The notes under the pieces were generated by a model that saw only the letters and a program-made list of their open reading frames with translations, was not told the origin of the DNA and searched no databases. A program made the position numbers and the translations under genes. Below, in pieces: positions 8,424 to 18,514 of a stretch of 64,000 nt of DNA. Source of the DNA: Oceanobacillus caeni (GTDB taxonomy: Bacteria > Bacillota > Bacilli > Bacillales > Amphibacillaceae); contig NZ_JAHHXM010000005.1 of assembly GCF_019037185.1 (NCBI RefSeq), positions 104,077 through 168,076 on the forward strand. The letters run 5' to 3'. Within the stretch, counting starts at the first letter, position 1; every line of letters starts with the position of its first letter.

Positions 8424-10832
8424 CTACATAAAATGATACGGTTCTAAATCAACTGTAATCAAAAGATTATTTTTTCTTACATCGTCCGAAAAATATTCCA
8501 TTATTTTATTTAATAACGGTCGTAGATTTGGTTCATTTTTGTATTTTATCATGCATTGATATCGATATCTATCTTTGATACGTGGGATTGGTGATGGTGT
8601 CGGTCCTAACACGACTGTATTTCTTTTCACAGACTTCATCAACATCTGAACGATTGTTTGCGTCCTTTGTACTGCTAACACGTTATTTTCATGCGAGACC
8701 GTAATTAACACGAGATAAAAATACGGTGGATACTTGAATTTCCTTCTCATCGACATTTCCTTTTTATAAAAATCATGGAAATTGTAAACACTCGCAAGTT
8801 CTATACTATAATGATCAGGAGTATACGTTTGGACAAGAACCTCACCTGTTAATTCATGCCTTCCAGCCCTACCACTAACTTGAGTGAGAAGTTGAAAAGT
8901 TCTTTCACTGGATCGGAAATCTGGTAAATGAAGCATAGAATCCGCCGTAAGAACACCAACTAATGTAACATTTTCGAAATCTAATCCCTTAGCAATCATT
9001 TGTGTACCTAATAAAATATCAGCTTTTCGATCGCCAAATTGTTTTAACAATCTTTCATGTGATCCTTTTCTTCTCGTTGTATCAACATCCATCCTCAGAA
9101 TTCTTGCTTCTGGTAACAATTTACCTAATGCTTCCTCTACTCTTTGTGTGCCTGTTCCAAAATAACGGATGGAATCACTTGTACACTCTGGGCAACTTGC
9201 AGGAAGATTTGTCTCATAGGAGCAATAATGACATTTTAGCCGATTGGAGTTTTTATGATAAGTCAACGCAATGTCACAATGTGGGCATTCCATAACATGT
9301 CCGCAATCACGACACATAACAAAGGTAGAATAACCTCTTCGATTCAATAGAAGCACGACTTGTTCTCCTTTTTGAATACATTGTTCCATTTTTTGCATTA
9401 GCTTTCTAGAAAACATCGTACGGTTTCCGGCATGAAGCTCTTTACGCATATCGATAATATCAACATTTGGCATCGGCTGATCATTTGTACGTTTACTAAG
9501 TGTAGCTAATTGATATACCCCTTTACTAGCTCTAGCATAGGATTCTAATGTCGGTGTTGCACTTCCTAAGACAACTGGACATTGATGATACTTTCCTCTC
9601 TCAATTGCAACATCCCTTGCATGATAGCGGGGTTGATCTTCCTGCTTATACGTTGTTTCATGTTCTTCATCAATGATGATAATTCCAAGATTTTCAAATG
9701 GAGCAAAAATCGCGGACCTAGCACCGACTACAACCTGTACTTCTTTCCGATGAATTCTTCGCCATTCATCATATTTTTCCCCAGCGGATAAAGCACTGTG
9801 CATGACAGCTACATTTTTACCAAAGCGTCCTTTAAAACGCTCTACCATTTGCGGAGTTAATGATATTTCAGGAACAAGTACAATCGCTTCTTTCCCTTTA
9901 CTTATTACGTTTTGAATAGCTTGTAAATATACTTCTGTTTTACCACTACCAGTTACCCCATGCAGTAAAAATACTTCATGTTGATGTTCATTAATAGACG
10001 CCTGAATAGGTTCAATCGCATTTTGTTGTTCTTCTGTTAATGGTAATGGTGTTGTATGTTTAATCGCATCATCATTATATGGGTTACGAAAAATTTCTTG
10101 TTTATATGTTTCTAAAATTCCTTTATCAACTAAATTTTTTATCGTACTAGAAGTGGTCTTTACTTTATTTATTAATTCTTTTTGTGAAACGGCTTTTGGA
10201 TATTCTAAAAAATACGAAATAACTTGTTTTTGCTTGTTTGCATTTTTAGGAATGTCCATGATAGCTTCTTCTAGTAAATAAGATTCTTTGGAAGGTTTTA
10301 CCATTACTATTTGTTTTTTTGTTATCTTTGACTCAACAAGATATTCAATGGATATGTCCCCTTCTTGAATGGCTTTTTGCAATTGATAATAACTAATATT
10401 AGCATGTTCAAATTCTTCGTAGTCAATAAAGCCTCTGCCAGCAAATAAATGTTCCAGTTCTGGAGTTAAGACTTCATCTGTTTCTCGAATTAATTGTTTT
10501 CTATACTTTGACTTTAATACCTGTGGTAACATTGCCTGTAATGCAGTAATGGAAAGACTTAATGTATTATTAGCAACCCATTTCCCTAAATCAAGTAATT
10601 CTTTCGTTAATACAGGAGTTATGTCTAGTACATCAACAATATCTTTCAATTTATCAAATGATGATTCCGATACACGTTCAACTACGAAACCCATAATTTT
10701 CCTAGGTCCAAATGGTACAATCACTCGCATACCTGGTTTTATTACTTCTTGAAACCTTTTTGGAATAGAATAATCAAAAGTTTGATTGATGGCGCTCGAT
10801 GGTACATCTACTATCACTTTCGCTATATTCAC
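8424..10832 (-). CDS. priA: Primosomal replication restart helicase PriA
   Basis: The 802-residue helicase restarts collapsed replication forks and loads DnaC. An N-terminal DNA-binding region is followed by SF2 helicase motifs (Walker A GVTGSGKTEVYL, Walker B IIIDEEHETTYK, GSATPTLESY, QVSGRAGRHE). Paired zinc motifs (CRDCGHVMECPHC and CHYCSYETNLPASCPEC) are inserted between the helicase lobes. The start is GTG, overlapping the coaBC stop by one base (taGTG). Confidence 0.96.
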   Translation of the reverse strand: MNIAKVIVDVPSSAINQTFDYSIPKRFQEVIKPGMRVIVPFGPRKIMGFVVERVSESSFDKLKDIVDVLDITPVLTKELLDLGKWVANNTLSLSITALQAMLPQVLKSKYRKQLIRETDEVLTPELEHLFAGRGFIDYEEFEHANISYYQLQKAIQEGDISIEYLVESKITKKQIVMVKPSKESYLLEEAIMDIPKNANKQKQVISYFLEYPKAVSQKELINKVKTTSSTIKNLVDKGILETYKQEIFRNPYNDDAIKHTTPLPLTEEQQNAIEPIQASINEHQHEVFLLHGVTGSGKTEVYLQAIQNVISKGKEAIVLVPEISLTPQMVERFKGRFGKNVAVMHSALSAGEKYDEWRRIHRKEVQVVVGARSAIFAPFENLGIIIIDEEHETTYKQEDQPRYHARDVAIERGKYHQCPVVLGSATPTLESYARASKGVYQLATLSKRTNDQPMPNVDIIDMRKELHAGNRTMFSRKLMQKMEQCIQKGEQVVLLLNRRGYSTFVMCRDCGHVMECPHCDIALTYHKNSNRLKCHYCSYETNLPASCPECTSDSIRYFGTGTQRVEEALGKLLPEARILRMDVDTTRRKGSHERLLKQFGDRKADILLGTQMIAKGLDFENVTLVGVLTADSMLHLPDFRSSERTFQLLTQVSGRAGRHELTGEVLVQTYTPDHYSIELASVYNFHDFYKKEMSMRRKFKYPPYFYLVLITVSHENNVLAVQRTQTIVQMLMKSVKRNTVVLGPTPSPIPRIKDRYRYQCMIKYKNEPNLRPLLNKIMEYFSDDVRKNNLLITVDLEPYHFM

Positions 10833-12037
10833 TAGTTATCAGCCCTTAAATCACGATCGATCAAAATAAATAACTTTCTTGCTATTTCTGTTTTCGAAGC
10901 TATACTTAGTTCTTCTTTTTCTTGAAATCTGTTTACATAGGTAACAATATTCGTATCCGCCCCGAAACCTGCACCCTCTTCTGCTACATTATTGATGACG
11001 ATAGCATCTAAATTTTTCTTTTCTAATTTATTTAAACCATATTCTAGAGGGGTGTTCGTTTCGGCGGCAAAGCCAACTAAAAATTGATTCGTTTTCCGTT
11101 CTCCTAAGGATTTTAAAATATCTTTTGTTCTTTCCATTTCCATATTCCATTCACCGGGTTGCTTTTTCATTTTTTGACTGTATACTGTTTTCGGTCGATA
11201 GTCTGCAACTGCTGCTGCTTTAATGACGATATCACTTTCTGAAAAAAACTCATGCATTCTTTGATACATTTCTTCTGCAGTTTCGATATCTACTCTCGTT
11301 ATTCGGTTATTTTTCACTTTTTGCTCAGTAGGTCCAGTAACTAGTGTTACTTCAGCTCCCATTTCAGCTGCTACATGCGCAATAGCAAAACCCATTTTTC
11401 CTGTTGAACGATTTGTAAAAAAGCGAACAGGGTCAATTTTTTCTCTTGTTGGACCTGCTGATACTAGAACTCTCTTTCCGGATAATAATAGGTTATGGCT
11501 TTGATGTTCTTCCAAAACCTTTATTATCGTTTCAGGCTCTTCTAATCTACCTTTCCCAACATAGCCACAAGCGAGGTAACCGGCACCAGGCTCAATAAAA
11601 TGATATCCCCATTCTTCTAATCTTCTCATGTTCTCCATTACAGCTGGGTGCTGATACATATGTACATTCATTGCCGGTGCAACATAAATCGGTGAATGAG
11701 ATGCTAATAATGTTGTGGTTAACATATCATCTGCTATACCATTAGCTATTTTCCCAATTATGTTTGCAGTAGCGGGTGCAACAAGAATCAAATCTGCCCA
11801 ATCAGCTAAATCAATATGAGCGATTTTTTCTGAATCCTTTTCATCAAAGGTGTCTGTATAAACTGGATTTCTAGATAGTGCTTGAAACGTTAACGGTGAA
11901 ACAAATTTACTCGCACTTTCCGTCATAATTACCTTCACATTAGCACCTTTTTGCGTTAACTTACTTGTAAGTGCACATGCCTTATATACAGCTATTCCGC
12001 CTGATACACATAATAAAATATTCTTTTGATTCACCAT
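10832..12037 (-). CDS. coaBC: Bifunctional phosphopantothenoylcysteine decarboxylase / phosphopantothenate-cysteine ligase
   Basis: This 401-residue fusion performs two steps of coenzyme A synthesis. The N-terminal flavoprotein (CoaC, about 1-180) has CVSGGIAVYK, PAMNVHMYQHPA and the active-site loop LACGYVGKGRLEEP. The C-terminal CTP-dependent ligase (CoaB) has VLVSAGPTREKIDPVR, NRSTGKMG, AAAVADYRP and the KMKK lysine motif. The ATG has a good Shine-Dalgarno (gagggga). Upstream, a GC-rich repeat separates it from rpoZ. Confidence 0.96.
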   Translation of the reverse strand: MVNQKNILLCVSGGIAVYKACALTSKLTQKGANVKVIMTESASKFVSPLTFQALSRNPVYTDTFDEKDSEKIAHIDLADWADLILVAPATANIIGKIANGIADDMLTTTLLASHSPIYVAPAMNVHMYQHPAVMENMRRLEEWGYHFIEPGAGYLACGYVGKGRLEEPETIIKVLEEHQSHNLLLSGKRVLVSAGPTREKIDPVRFFTNRSTGKMGFAIAHVAAEMGAEVTLVTGPTEQKVKNNRITRVDIETAEEMYQRMHEFFSESDIVIKAAAVADYRPKTVYSQKMKKQPGEWNMEMERTKDILKSLGERKTNQFLVGFAAETNTPLEYGLNKLEKKNLDAIVINNVAEEGAGFGADTNIVTYVNRFQEKEELSIASKTEIARKLFILIDRDLRADN

Positions 12038-12108
12038 ATAATTCTCCCCTCTAAAGCGTTCAATTCGACATTCTCTACCTTATTTATACCATAAGAGATA
12101 AATTATTT

Positions 12109-12381
12109 GAACAAAAGCGTAAGCGCCCGTTTAGCGACGTACGGACTGCGCCTGGCCATGCCAGGTGGTCCGATGTTGCCGCGCAAAGCGGCGGTTTTAA
12201 TCGGACATTCCACTTCCGTAGGAGATAAAGGAAACACGGTGAGCGTAAGCGAGCCGATGTTGACTTTCACCACAAGGGTATAAGTGCGACTAAGCCTCTG
12301 GTTTCACCAGTCGGCAAGTCTTCTTTATCGTACGGAGGTGAAGGAAGTCTCGCTAGTCGCTGGGCGCTGGAGCTGGACGTG
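12109..12381 (+). repeat. Repeat family 2, copy A: GC-rich foldback element (273 bp)
   Basis: The ends are complementary: agcgccc-gttt-agcgac (12122-12138) against gtcgctgggcgct (12356-12368). An inner stem pairs the region near ccgtaggagataaag with ctttatcgtacgg. A module at about 12149-12214, absent from copy B, holds hairpins cctggc/gccagg and gtccgat/atcggac with an inner gccgc/gcggc. It is markedly GC-richer than the surroundings and has no convincing reading frame. Copy B is inverted at 44702-44918 and a shorter relative is at 41865-41990. It fills the 430-base gap between rpoZ and coaBC. Confidence 0.8.
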
Positions 12382-12438
12382 ATCCTGATAAACGAACATG
12401 TTGAAAGTTTTCCGTTCCTCGCTGCAAATAATAGAAAA

Positions 12439-12458
12439 CCCTCGCAAATTTGCGAGGG
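12439..12458 (-). terminator. Rho-independent terminator of gmk-rpoZ
   Basis: The perfect 20-base palindrome with arms ccctcgcaaa/tttgcgaggg is followed on the minus strand by four T. It lies 9 bases past the rpoZ stop, so coaBC may be transcribed separately or by readthrough. Confidence 0.8.
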
Positions 12459-12467
12459 CTATCTATA

Positions 12468-13418
<951 letters not shown>

Positions 13419-13443
13419 TCCTCTAGTATATCAAATACAGAAA

Positions 13444-13704
13444 TTATTCCTCAGTAATTTCATCATTACTTATCACACGTTGTCCAACCGTTTCGGGTTG
13501 AACGGCAGATAACACTACATGGTCACTATCGGTAATAATAACTGCTCTCGTTCTACGACCATACGTAGCATCAATTAGCTTATTGTTTTCTCTTGCTACC
13601 GTAATAATTCGTTTAATGGGTGCAGATTCAGGTGAGACTATCGAAATAATTCGATTTGCCGAAACTACATTTCCAAATCCAATATTAATCAAGCTTAAAC
13701 TCAA
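13444..13704 (-). CDS. remA: Extracellular matrix regulator RemA
   Basis: This 86-residue DNA-binding protein activates biofilm matrix and osmoprotection genes in B. subtilis. The sequence carries [30 protein letters not shown] and [26 protein letters not shown], nearly identical to the family. The start is TTG at 13704, about seven bases behind a gggggaaaa Shine-Dalgarno. In B. subtilis yloC lies between yloB and remA; it is missing here. Confidence 0.95.
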   Translation of the reverse strand: MSLSLINIGFGNVVSANRIISIVSPESAPIKRIITVARENNKLIDATYGRRTRAVIITDSDHVVLSAVQPETVGQRVISNDEITEE

Positions 13705-13884
13705 AACTTTTCCCCCTATATCCTTCTATGTAGATACCCAGCCAGTCAAAACGTGATAATTTATTATACAATAGTTAATAAAAAAATAAATAAAATATGT
13801 ATCGTACATTTTTAAATTATTTCACTCTCAATTATTATAGCATAATGCAGAATAAATATGAAAACAGGATATTTGTATTCAATA

Positions 13885-13918
13885 GAAAAGGTTCGAGAAA
13901 ATAATAGATTTCTCGAAC
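13885..13918 (-). terminator. Rho-independent terminator of the Ca2+ ATPase gene
   Basis: The arms ggttcgagaaa (13889-13899) and tttctcgaacc (13908-13918) form an 11-bp stem with an 8-base loop, followed on the minus strand by ttttc. It begins 8 bases past the ATPase stop. Confidence 0.8.
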
Positions 13919-13925
13919 CCTTCTT

Positions 13926-16589
13926 TTATTCTTTATTTGATCTTTTGAAAGCAAATAACACAGTCGGTATTGCACTAAGTGCACCGATTAATAACCAATC
14001 TTTTAACGGTAAGCTTGTAGTGTGGAAAATAGGTTGTAATGGTTCCCAATAAATAACAACTAATAGTAGTAAAATAGATGATAGTACCGCCACAACAAGG
14101 TATATATTACCAAAGGGATTCCTATCAAAAATAGAATTCTCCGCTCTACAATCAAATACATGGATTAATTGTGCCATAACTAAAGTTGTAAATGCAACGG
14201 TTTGTGCGTATACCAGATTTTCAGGAGTATTTTGATACGTAACCATAAAGGCTATCAATGTAACCAAACCAATTAATATCCCTCGGCTAATTATTTTGAA
14301 ACCTAATCCCCTTGAAAAAACTCCTTCTTTTGGATTTCGTGGCGGTTGTTTCATTGCATTTTCTTCCGCTTTATCTAGTCCAAGCGCCATCGCCGGAAGT
14401 CCATCTGTCACTAAATTCACCCATAAAATTTGCACCGGTACTAAAGGTAGTGGTAATGCGAGTAACATAGCAAATAACATCACTAATATTTCCCCGACGT
14501 TGGAAGCTAATAAATAACGGATAAACTTCCTTATGTTTTCATAAATATTTCTACCTTCTTTAATGGCTGATTTAATAGTAGCAAAGTTGTCATCCATTAA
14601 AACAAGGGAGGATGCTTCTTTTGTTACATCCGTACCATTGATCCCCATACTAATGCCAATATCACTAGCTTTAATTGCTGGTGCGTCATTTACGCCATCA
14701 CCAGTCATAGCTACAATATGACCTTTCTCTTGAAAGGCTTTAACAATTTTTAATTTATGCTCAGGGGTTACTCTAGCAAATACATACGTATCATCGATAA
14801 TATCTTCTAATTCCTCTACCGACATTTGATTTAATTGATGCCCTTCTAAAACTAGTCCATTTTCTGGTAACAAATTTAAATTTCTAGCAATAGCACTTGC
14901 TGTATTTACATGATCTCCAGTAATCATAACTGTCTTAATTCCGGCTTGTCTACATTCTTCAATCGCAGCTTTCACTTCTTTTCTTGGTGGATCAATCATT
15001 CCATAAAGACCAATAAATGTTAATTCCTTTTCTAAAAACGCATCATCTAGTGTATCTTTTGTGGTTAAGGGTCGGATACCAATAGCTATTGTTCTTAATG
15101 CGTTATTCGCCATATCTTTAATGGCCATTTCAATTTTCACTTTATCTTCTTTTTTTAGAACTTCTCTATTTTTATCTTTTAATTGAAAAGAAGTTCGAGG
15201 TAGCAATACATCTGGTGCACCTTTTGTAATTAATAATCGCTTTCCATTCTCATCTTCCACAATGACACTCATTCTTTTTCTATCTGAATCAAAGGGAATT
15301 TCCTTTATAATTTTAAACTTTTCCTCATCAATTGGTTTTAACCCTATTTTTCTAGCAGCAACTAATAATGCTCCGTCTGTAGGATCACCATCTATAAAAT
15401 ATTTCCCCTTTTTAACCATTAAAGAAGAATTATTACACAGTGTTCCATATAATAGCATTTTTCTTAAATTCGGATAATCAGTTTCTACCTTTTTATTATT
15501 TAAAAAGAAATCTCCATGGATATCATAACCGTCACCACTTACATATATATGTTTACCATTTAAGAATAATTCTTTTACAGTCATTTGATTCTCTGTCATC
15601 GTTCCTGTTTTATCAGAACAAATAACGGAGGCTGTACCTAGAGTCTCTACAGCAGATAATTTTCTTACGATAGCTTTTTTTCTAATCATTCTTTGTACAC
15701 CTAATGACAGAGCAACCGTCACAATTGCAGGTAAACCTTCTGGGATAGCTGCAACTGCAAGGGATACACCGGCTAAGAACATATCATATGTTGGTTTTCC
15801 TTCAAGAACCCCTAATACAACAACTAATGCGGTTAACAATAGTGCTACCACTATGAGTATTTTACCTAATTCCGCTAGTCTTCTTTCTAATGGGGTTGGG
15901 GTTTTCTTCGTATTGGCCATTAATGAAGCAATTTGACCCATAACGGTGTTCATACCTGTACCAACAACAACACCGATTCCCGACCCTCTAGTTACAAGCG
16001 TTCCCATGAATCCCATATTTGTTTGGTCTTGAGCGTCTAAGTGGTCTTTCCGAATGGCTGTGGCATGCTTAACAACTGGGAGTGATTCCCCAGTAAGAGC
16101 GGATTCTTCTGTTTCCATGCTATTTGACTTCGTAATTCGTACATCTGCAGGAACCCGATCCCCACTATTCATTCGAACAATATCTCCAACTACTACCTCT
16201 CTTGAAGGAATCTTCTCCCATTTTCCTTCCCTTAGAACATTTGCCATTGGTGCAGATAATTCCTTGAGTTTTTCCAATGATTTTTCTGCTTTTTGCTCCT
16301 GGAAATAACCGATCAGCCCATTTACTAATACAATGATCATAATCGCAATAGCATCGACGTATTCACCAAGTAAACCAGCGATCAATGTCGCCGCAAGCAA
16401 TACAATGACCATAAAATCTTGAAACTGCTTTAAGAAAATAAGCCATCTTGGTGTATGTTTTTGTGATTTAAGCTCGTTCTCACCATATTGTTTCCGACGT
16501 TCCTCAACTTGTTTTTTGTTTAATCCTTTACTTGATAAAACATGTAACTTCTGTTCTACCTTTTCTACATCTAATTGATACCACTTCAT
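13926..16589 (-). CDS. P-type Ca2+-transporting ATPase (YloB/SERCA-like)
   Basis: This membrane pump of 887 residues exports cations, most likely Ca2+, using ATP. Motifs are the N-terminal cation ATPase domain, TALTGES actuator loop, PEGLPAIVTVALSLG in transmembrane helix 4, the phosphorylation site CSDKTGTMTENQMT, GDPTDGALL, and the hinge MTGDGVNDAPAIKASDIG. The PEGL and downstream helix pattern is that of SERCA-type IIA pumps, matching B. subtilis YloB (about 890 residues). The frame is open about 50 codons further up, but ATG 16589 has a Shine-Dalgarno (cggagg) seven bases away and gives the family length. It is divergent from rqcH. Confidence 0.92.
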   Translation of the reverse strand: MKWYQLDVEKVEQKLHVLSSKGLNKKQVEERRKQYGENELKSQKHTPRWLIFLKQFQDFMVIVLLAATLIAGLLGEYVDAIAIMIIVLVNGLIGYFQEQKAEKSLEKLKELSAPMANVLREGKWEKIPSREVVVGDIVRMNSGDRVPADVRITKSNSMETEESALTGESLPVVKHATAIRKDHLDAQDQTNMGFMGTLVTRGSGIGVVVGTGMNTVMGQIASLMANTKKTPTPLERRLAELGKILIVVALLLTALVVVLGVLEGKPTYDMFLAGVSLAVAAIPEGLPAIVTVALSLGVQRMIRKKAIVRKLSAVETLGTASVICSDKTGTMTENQMTVKELFLNGKHIYVSGDGYDIHGDFFLNNKKVETDYPNLRKMLLYGTLCNNSSLMVKKGKYFIDGDPTDGALLVAARKIGLKPIDEEKFKIIKEIPFDSDRKRMSVIVEDENGKRLLITKGAPDVLLPRTSFQLKDKNREVLKKEDKVKIEMAIKDMANNALRTIAIGIRPLTTKDTLDDAFLEKELTFIGLYGMIDPPRKEVKAAIEECRQAGIKTVMITGDHVNTASAIARNLNLLPENGLVLEGHQLNQMSVEELEDIIDDTYVFARVTPEHKLKIVKAFQEKGHIVAMTGDGVNDAPAIKASDIGISMGINGTDVTKEASSLVLMDDNFATIKSAIKEGRNIYENIRKFIRYLLASNVGEILVMLFAMLLALPLPLVPVQILWVNLVTDGLPAMALGLDKAEENAMKQPPRNPKEGVFSRGLGFKIISRGILIGLVTLIAFMVTYQNTPENLVYAQTVAFTTLVMAQLIHVFDCRAENSIFDRNPFGNIYLVVAVLSSILLLLVVIYWEPLQPIFHTTSLPLKDWLLIGALSAIPTVLFAFKRSNKE

Positions 16590-16703
16590 CCTCATTCCTC
16601 CGCGATCATTATAGTACATGAAATTCATCCATTTGTTCATAGTTCTATCAATGTGTGTTCGAACAACCTCTATTAGATATCTATGCATACTTGTCCCAAA
16701 AAA

Positions 16704-16712
16704 TGCTATAAT
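16704..16712 (+). promoter_or_regulatory. Extended -10 promoter of rqcH
   Basis: TGCTATAAT is an extended -10 element (TGn plus a perfect hexamer) ending 20 bases before the rqcH ATG. The -35 region is poor. The implied transcript start at about 16719 would leave a very short leader that is almost entirely the Shine-Dalgarno. Confidence 0.5.
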
Positions 16713-16732
16713 TGCTGAGGGAGGTGAATGAA

Positions 16733-18436
16733 ATGCCATTTGATGGTATTGTCACTAGAGCTGTAACAGAGGAACTTAAAAAGGACCTTATTCCTGGAAG
16801 GATTACGAAAATATATCAACCAACTCCAACCGAACTTGTTTTCACCGTTCGTAGTAAGGGTAAAAATCATTCATTACTATTATCCATTCACCCTACTTAT
16901 GCTCGCTTTCATATTACGGAAGATATTTACAAAAATCCTAAAGAAGCACCCATGTTTTGTATGGTATTAAGGAAATATTTGTCGGGAGCAATCATTGAAG
17001 CAATAGAACAAAAAGGTATGGAAAGAATTATAACGTTTACCATACAATCTAAAAATGAAATTGGCGATATTAGTCAAAAATTACTCATTTTTGAGCTAAT
17101 GGGTAAGCATAGTAATGTGATGCTTGTCGATAAAGAAAAGGGACATATCTTGGATAGTTTGAAACATATCCCTATCTCACAAAATAGACACCGAATCATT
17201 TTACCAGGTCAAAAGTATATATTACCTCCTGATCAAAATAAAATGAATCCATTAGAGATTAATAGTGAAGATTTCATAAAACGTTTAGATTTTAATGCTG
17301 GAAAAATGGATATGCAATTTGTTCAAACACTAGAAGGGTTTTCACCTTTTATAGCTAAAGAGCTGCTACACCGAATTGGCTTTGGCTCCACTTCAGTTTA
17401 TACGGATAAATTTAACGAGATTAAAGAACAATTAATTGAGAACAAATATGTACCTGCCATTTATCGAAACAATAAAGAAGACTTTCACGTTATCCCTATC
17501 TCGTCATTTTCGGGAGATGTAGAGTATTTTGAAGATGTGAACAAAATGCTCGATGCCTTTTACTCAGGTAAAGCAGAGCGAGACCGAGTAAAACAACAAG
17601 CAAAAGATTTATATCGATTTATCCATAATGAAAAAAACAAAAATGAGAGAAAATTAAAGAAGCATGAAAAGACCATTAAAAAAGCAGAGAATGCTGAAGA
17701 GTATCAACGACTAGGAGAATTACTCACAGCCCACATGCATCTTATTTCTAAAGGGGATAAAGAAGTAAAAGTTTTAGATTATTATGATCCTGAACAAAAG
17801 GAACGAATAATTCCCCTAAATCCTAATAAATCACCTAGTGAAAATGCGCAAAATTATTTCAAGACCTATCATAAATTAAAAACATCTAAACATGTTGTAG
17901 AAAAAGAAATTGAAAAAACGAAAGAGGAAATTTCTTACTTCGATCAATTACTTCAGCAGATGGATGTTGCAGGTGTAGAAGATATTGAAGAAATACGGGA
18001 GGAATTAAGAGAAGAAGGTTATTTAAAGAAACAAAAGAAAGATAAGAAGAAAAACAAGCCTTCTAAACCAGTCCCTGAAAAATATATATCTTCCGACGAT
18101 ACGGAAATTCTTGTAGGAAAAAATAATAAACAGAATGAATACTTAACAATGCGACTAGCACGACGCGATGAGATTTGGCTTCACACGAAAGACATCCCTG
18201 GTTCCCATGTGATTATTCGTTCATCTGAACCTAGTCAAAAAACGTTGGAAGAAGCAGCCGTCATTGCAGCATTTTTCAGTAAATCTCAGAATTCCTCTTC
18301 TGTCCCTGTAGATTATACGAAGGTAAGACATGTTAAAAAACCAAACGGAGCCAAACCAGGCTTTGTTATATATGAAAATCAGAAAACGTTATTCGTAACA
18401 CCATCGAAGGATATTGTTAATGGGTTAAAAGCTTGA
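16733..18436 (+). CDS. rqcH: Ribosome quality control protein RqcH (NFACT family)
   Basis: This protein of 567 residues binds stalled 50S-peptidyl-tRNA complexes and directs C-terminal alanine tailing for degradation. The order is NFACT-N (about 1-200), helix-hairpin-helix (FIAKELLHRIGFGS), a long charged coiled-coil (about 285-400) and NFACT-R with ARRDEIWLHTKDIPGSHVII. ATG 16733 lies seven bases behind gagggaggtg; an upstream TTG at 16712 would put the Shine-Dalgarno inside the gene. At positions 97-98, where the B. subtilis protein has functionally important Asp-Arg, this one reads Glu-Arg. The former names FbpA/YloA refer to fibronectin binding. Confidence 0.94.
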   Translation: MPFDGIVTRAVTEELKKDLIPGRITKIYQPTPTELVFTVRSKGKNHSLLLSIHPTYARFHITEDIYKNPKEAPMFCMVLRKYLSGAIIEAIEQKGMERIITFTIQSKNEIGDISQKLLIFELMGKHSNVMLVDKEKGHILDSLKHIPISQNRHRIILPGQKYILPPDQNKMNPLEINSEDFIKRLDFNAGKMDMQFVQTLEGFSPFIAKELLHRIGFGSTSVYTDKFNEIKEQLIENKYVPAIYRNNKEDFHVIPISSFSGDVEYFEDVNKMLDAFYSGKAERDRVKQQAKDLYRFIHNEKNKNERKLKKHEKTIKKAENAEEYQRLGELLTAHMHLISKGDKEVKVLDYYDPEQKERIIPLNPNKSPSENAQNYFKTYHKLKTSKHVVEKEIEKTKEEISYFDQLLQQMDVAGVEDIEEIREELREEGYLKKQKKDKKKNKPSKPVPEKYISSDDTEILVGKNNKQNEYLTMRLARRDEIWLHTKDIPGSHVIIRSSEPSQKTLEEAAVIAAFFSKSQNSSSVPVDYTKVRHVKKPNGAKPGFVIYENQKTLFVTPSKDIVNGLKA

Positions 18437-18470
18437 TAAGCAAGCATTCTAATAAAGAATGCTTGCTTAT
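18436..18470 (+). terminator. Rho-independent terminator of rqcH, possibly bidirectional
   Basis: The arms aagcaagcattct and agaatgcttgctt form a 13-bp stem with a 5-base loop, starting at the rqcH stop codon and followed by attta. It could also end the convergent LysR transcript. Confidence 0.8.
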
Positions 18471-18514
18471 TTATTAGAATGCTATGGCAAGAAGAAAGTT
18501 TTACACTTCCCGAT

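Noticed and set aside
12109..12381. Family 2 copy as a horizontally acquired gene because of its high GC
   Set aside because: No open frame with codon bias or ribosome-binding site, and a near-identical inverted copy elsewhere points to a repeat.
16590..16739. 50-codon N-terminal extension of the Ca2+ ATPase
   Set aside because: It would overlap the rqcH start region and has no ribosome-binding site, while ATG 16589 has a good one and gives family length.
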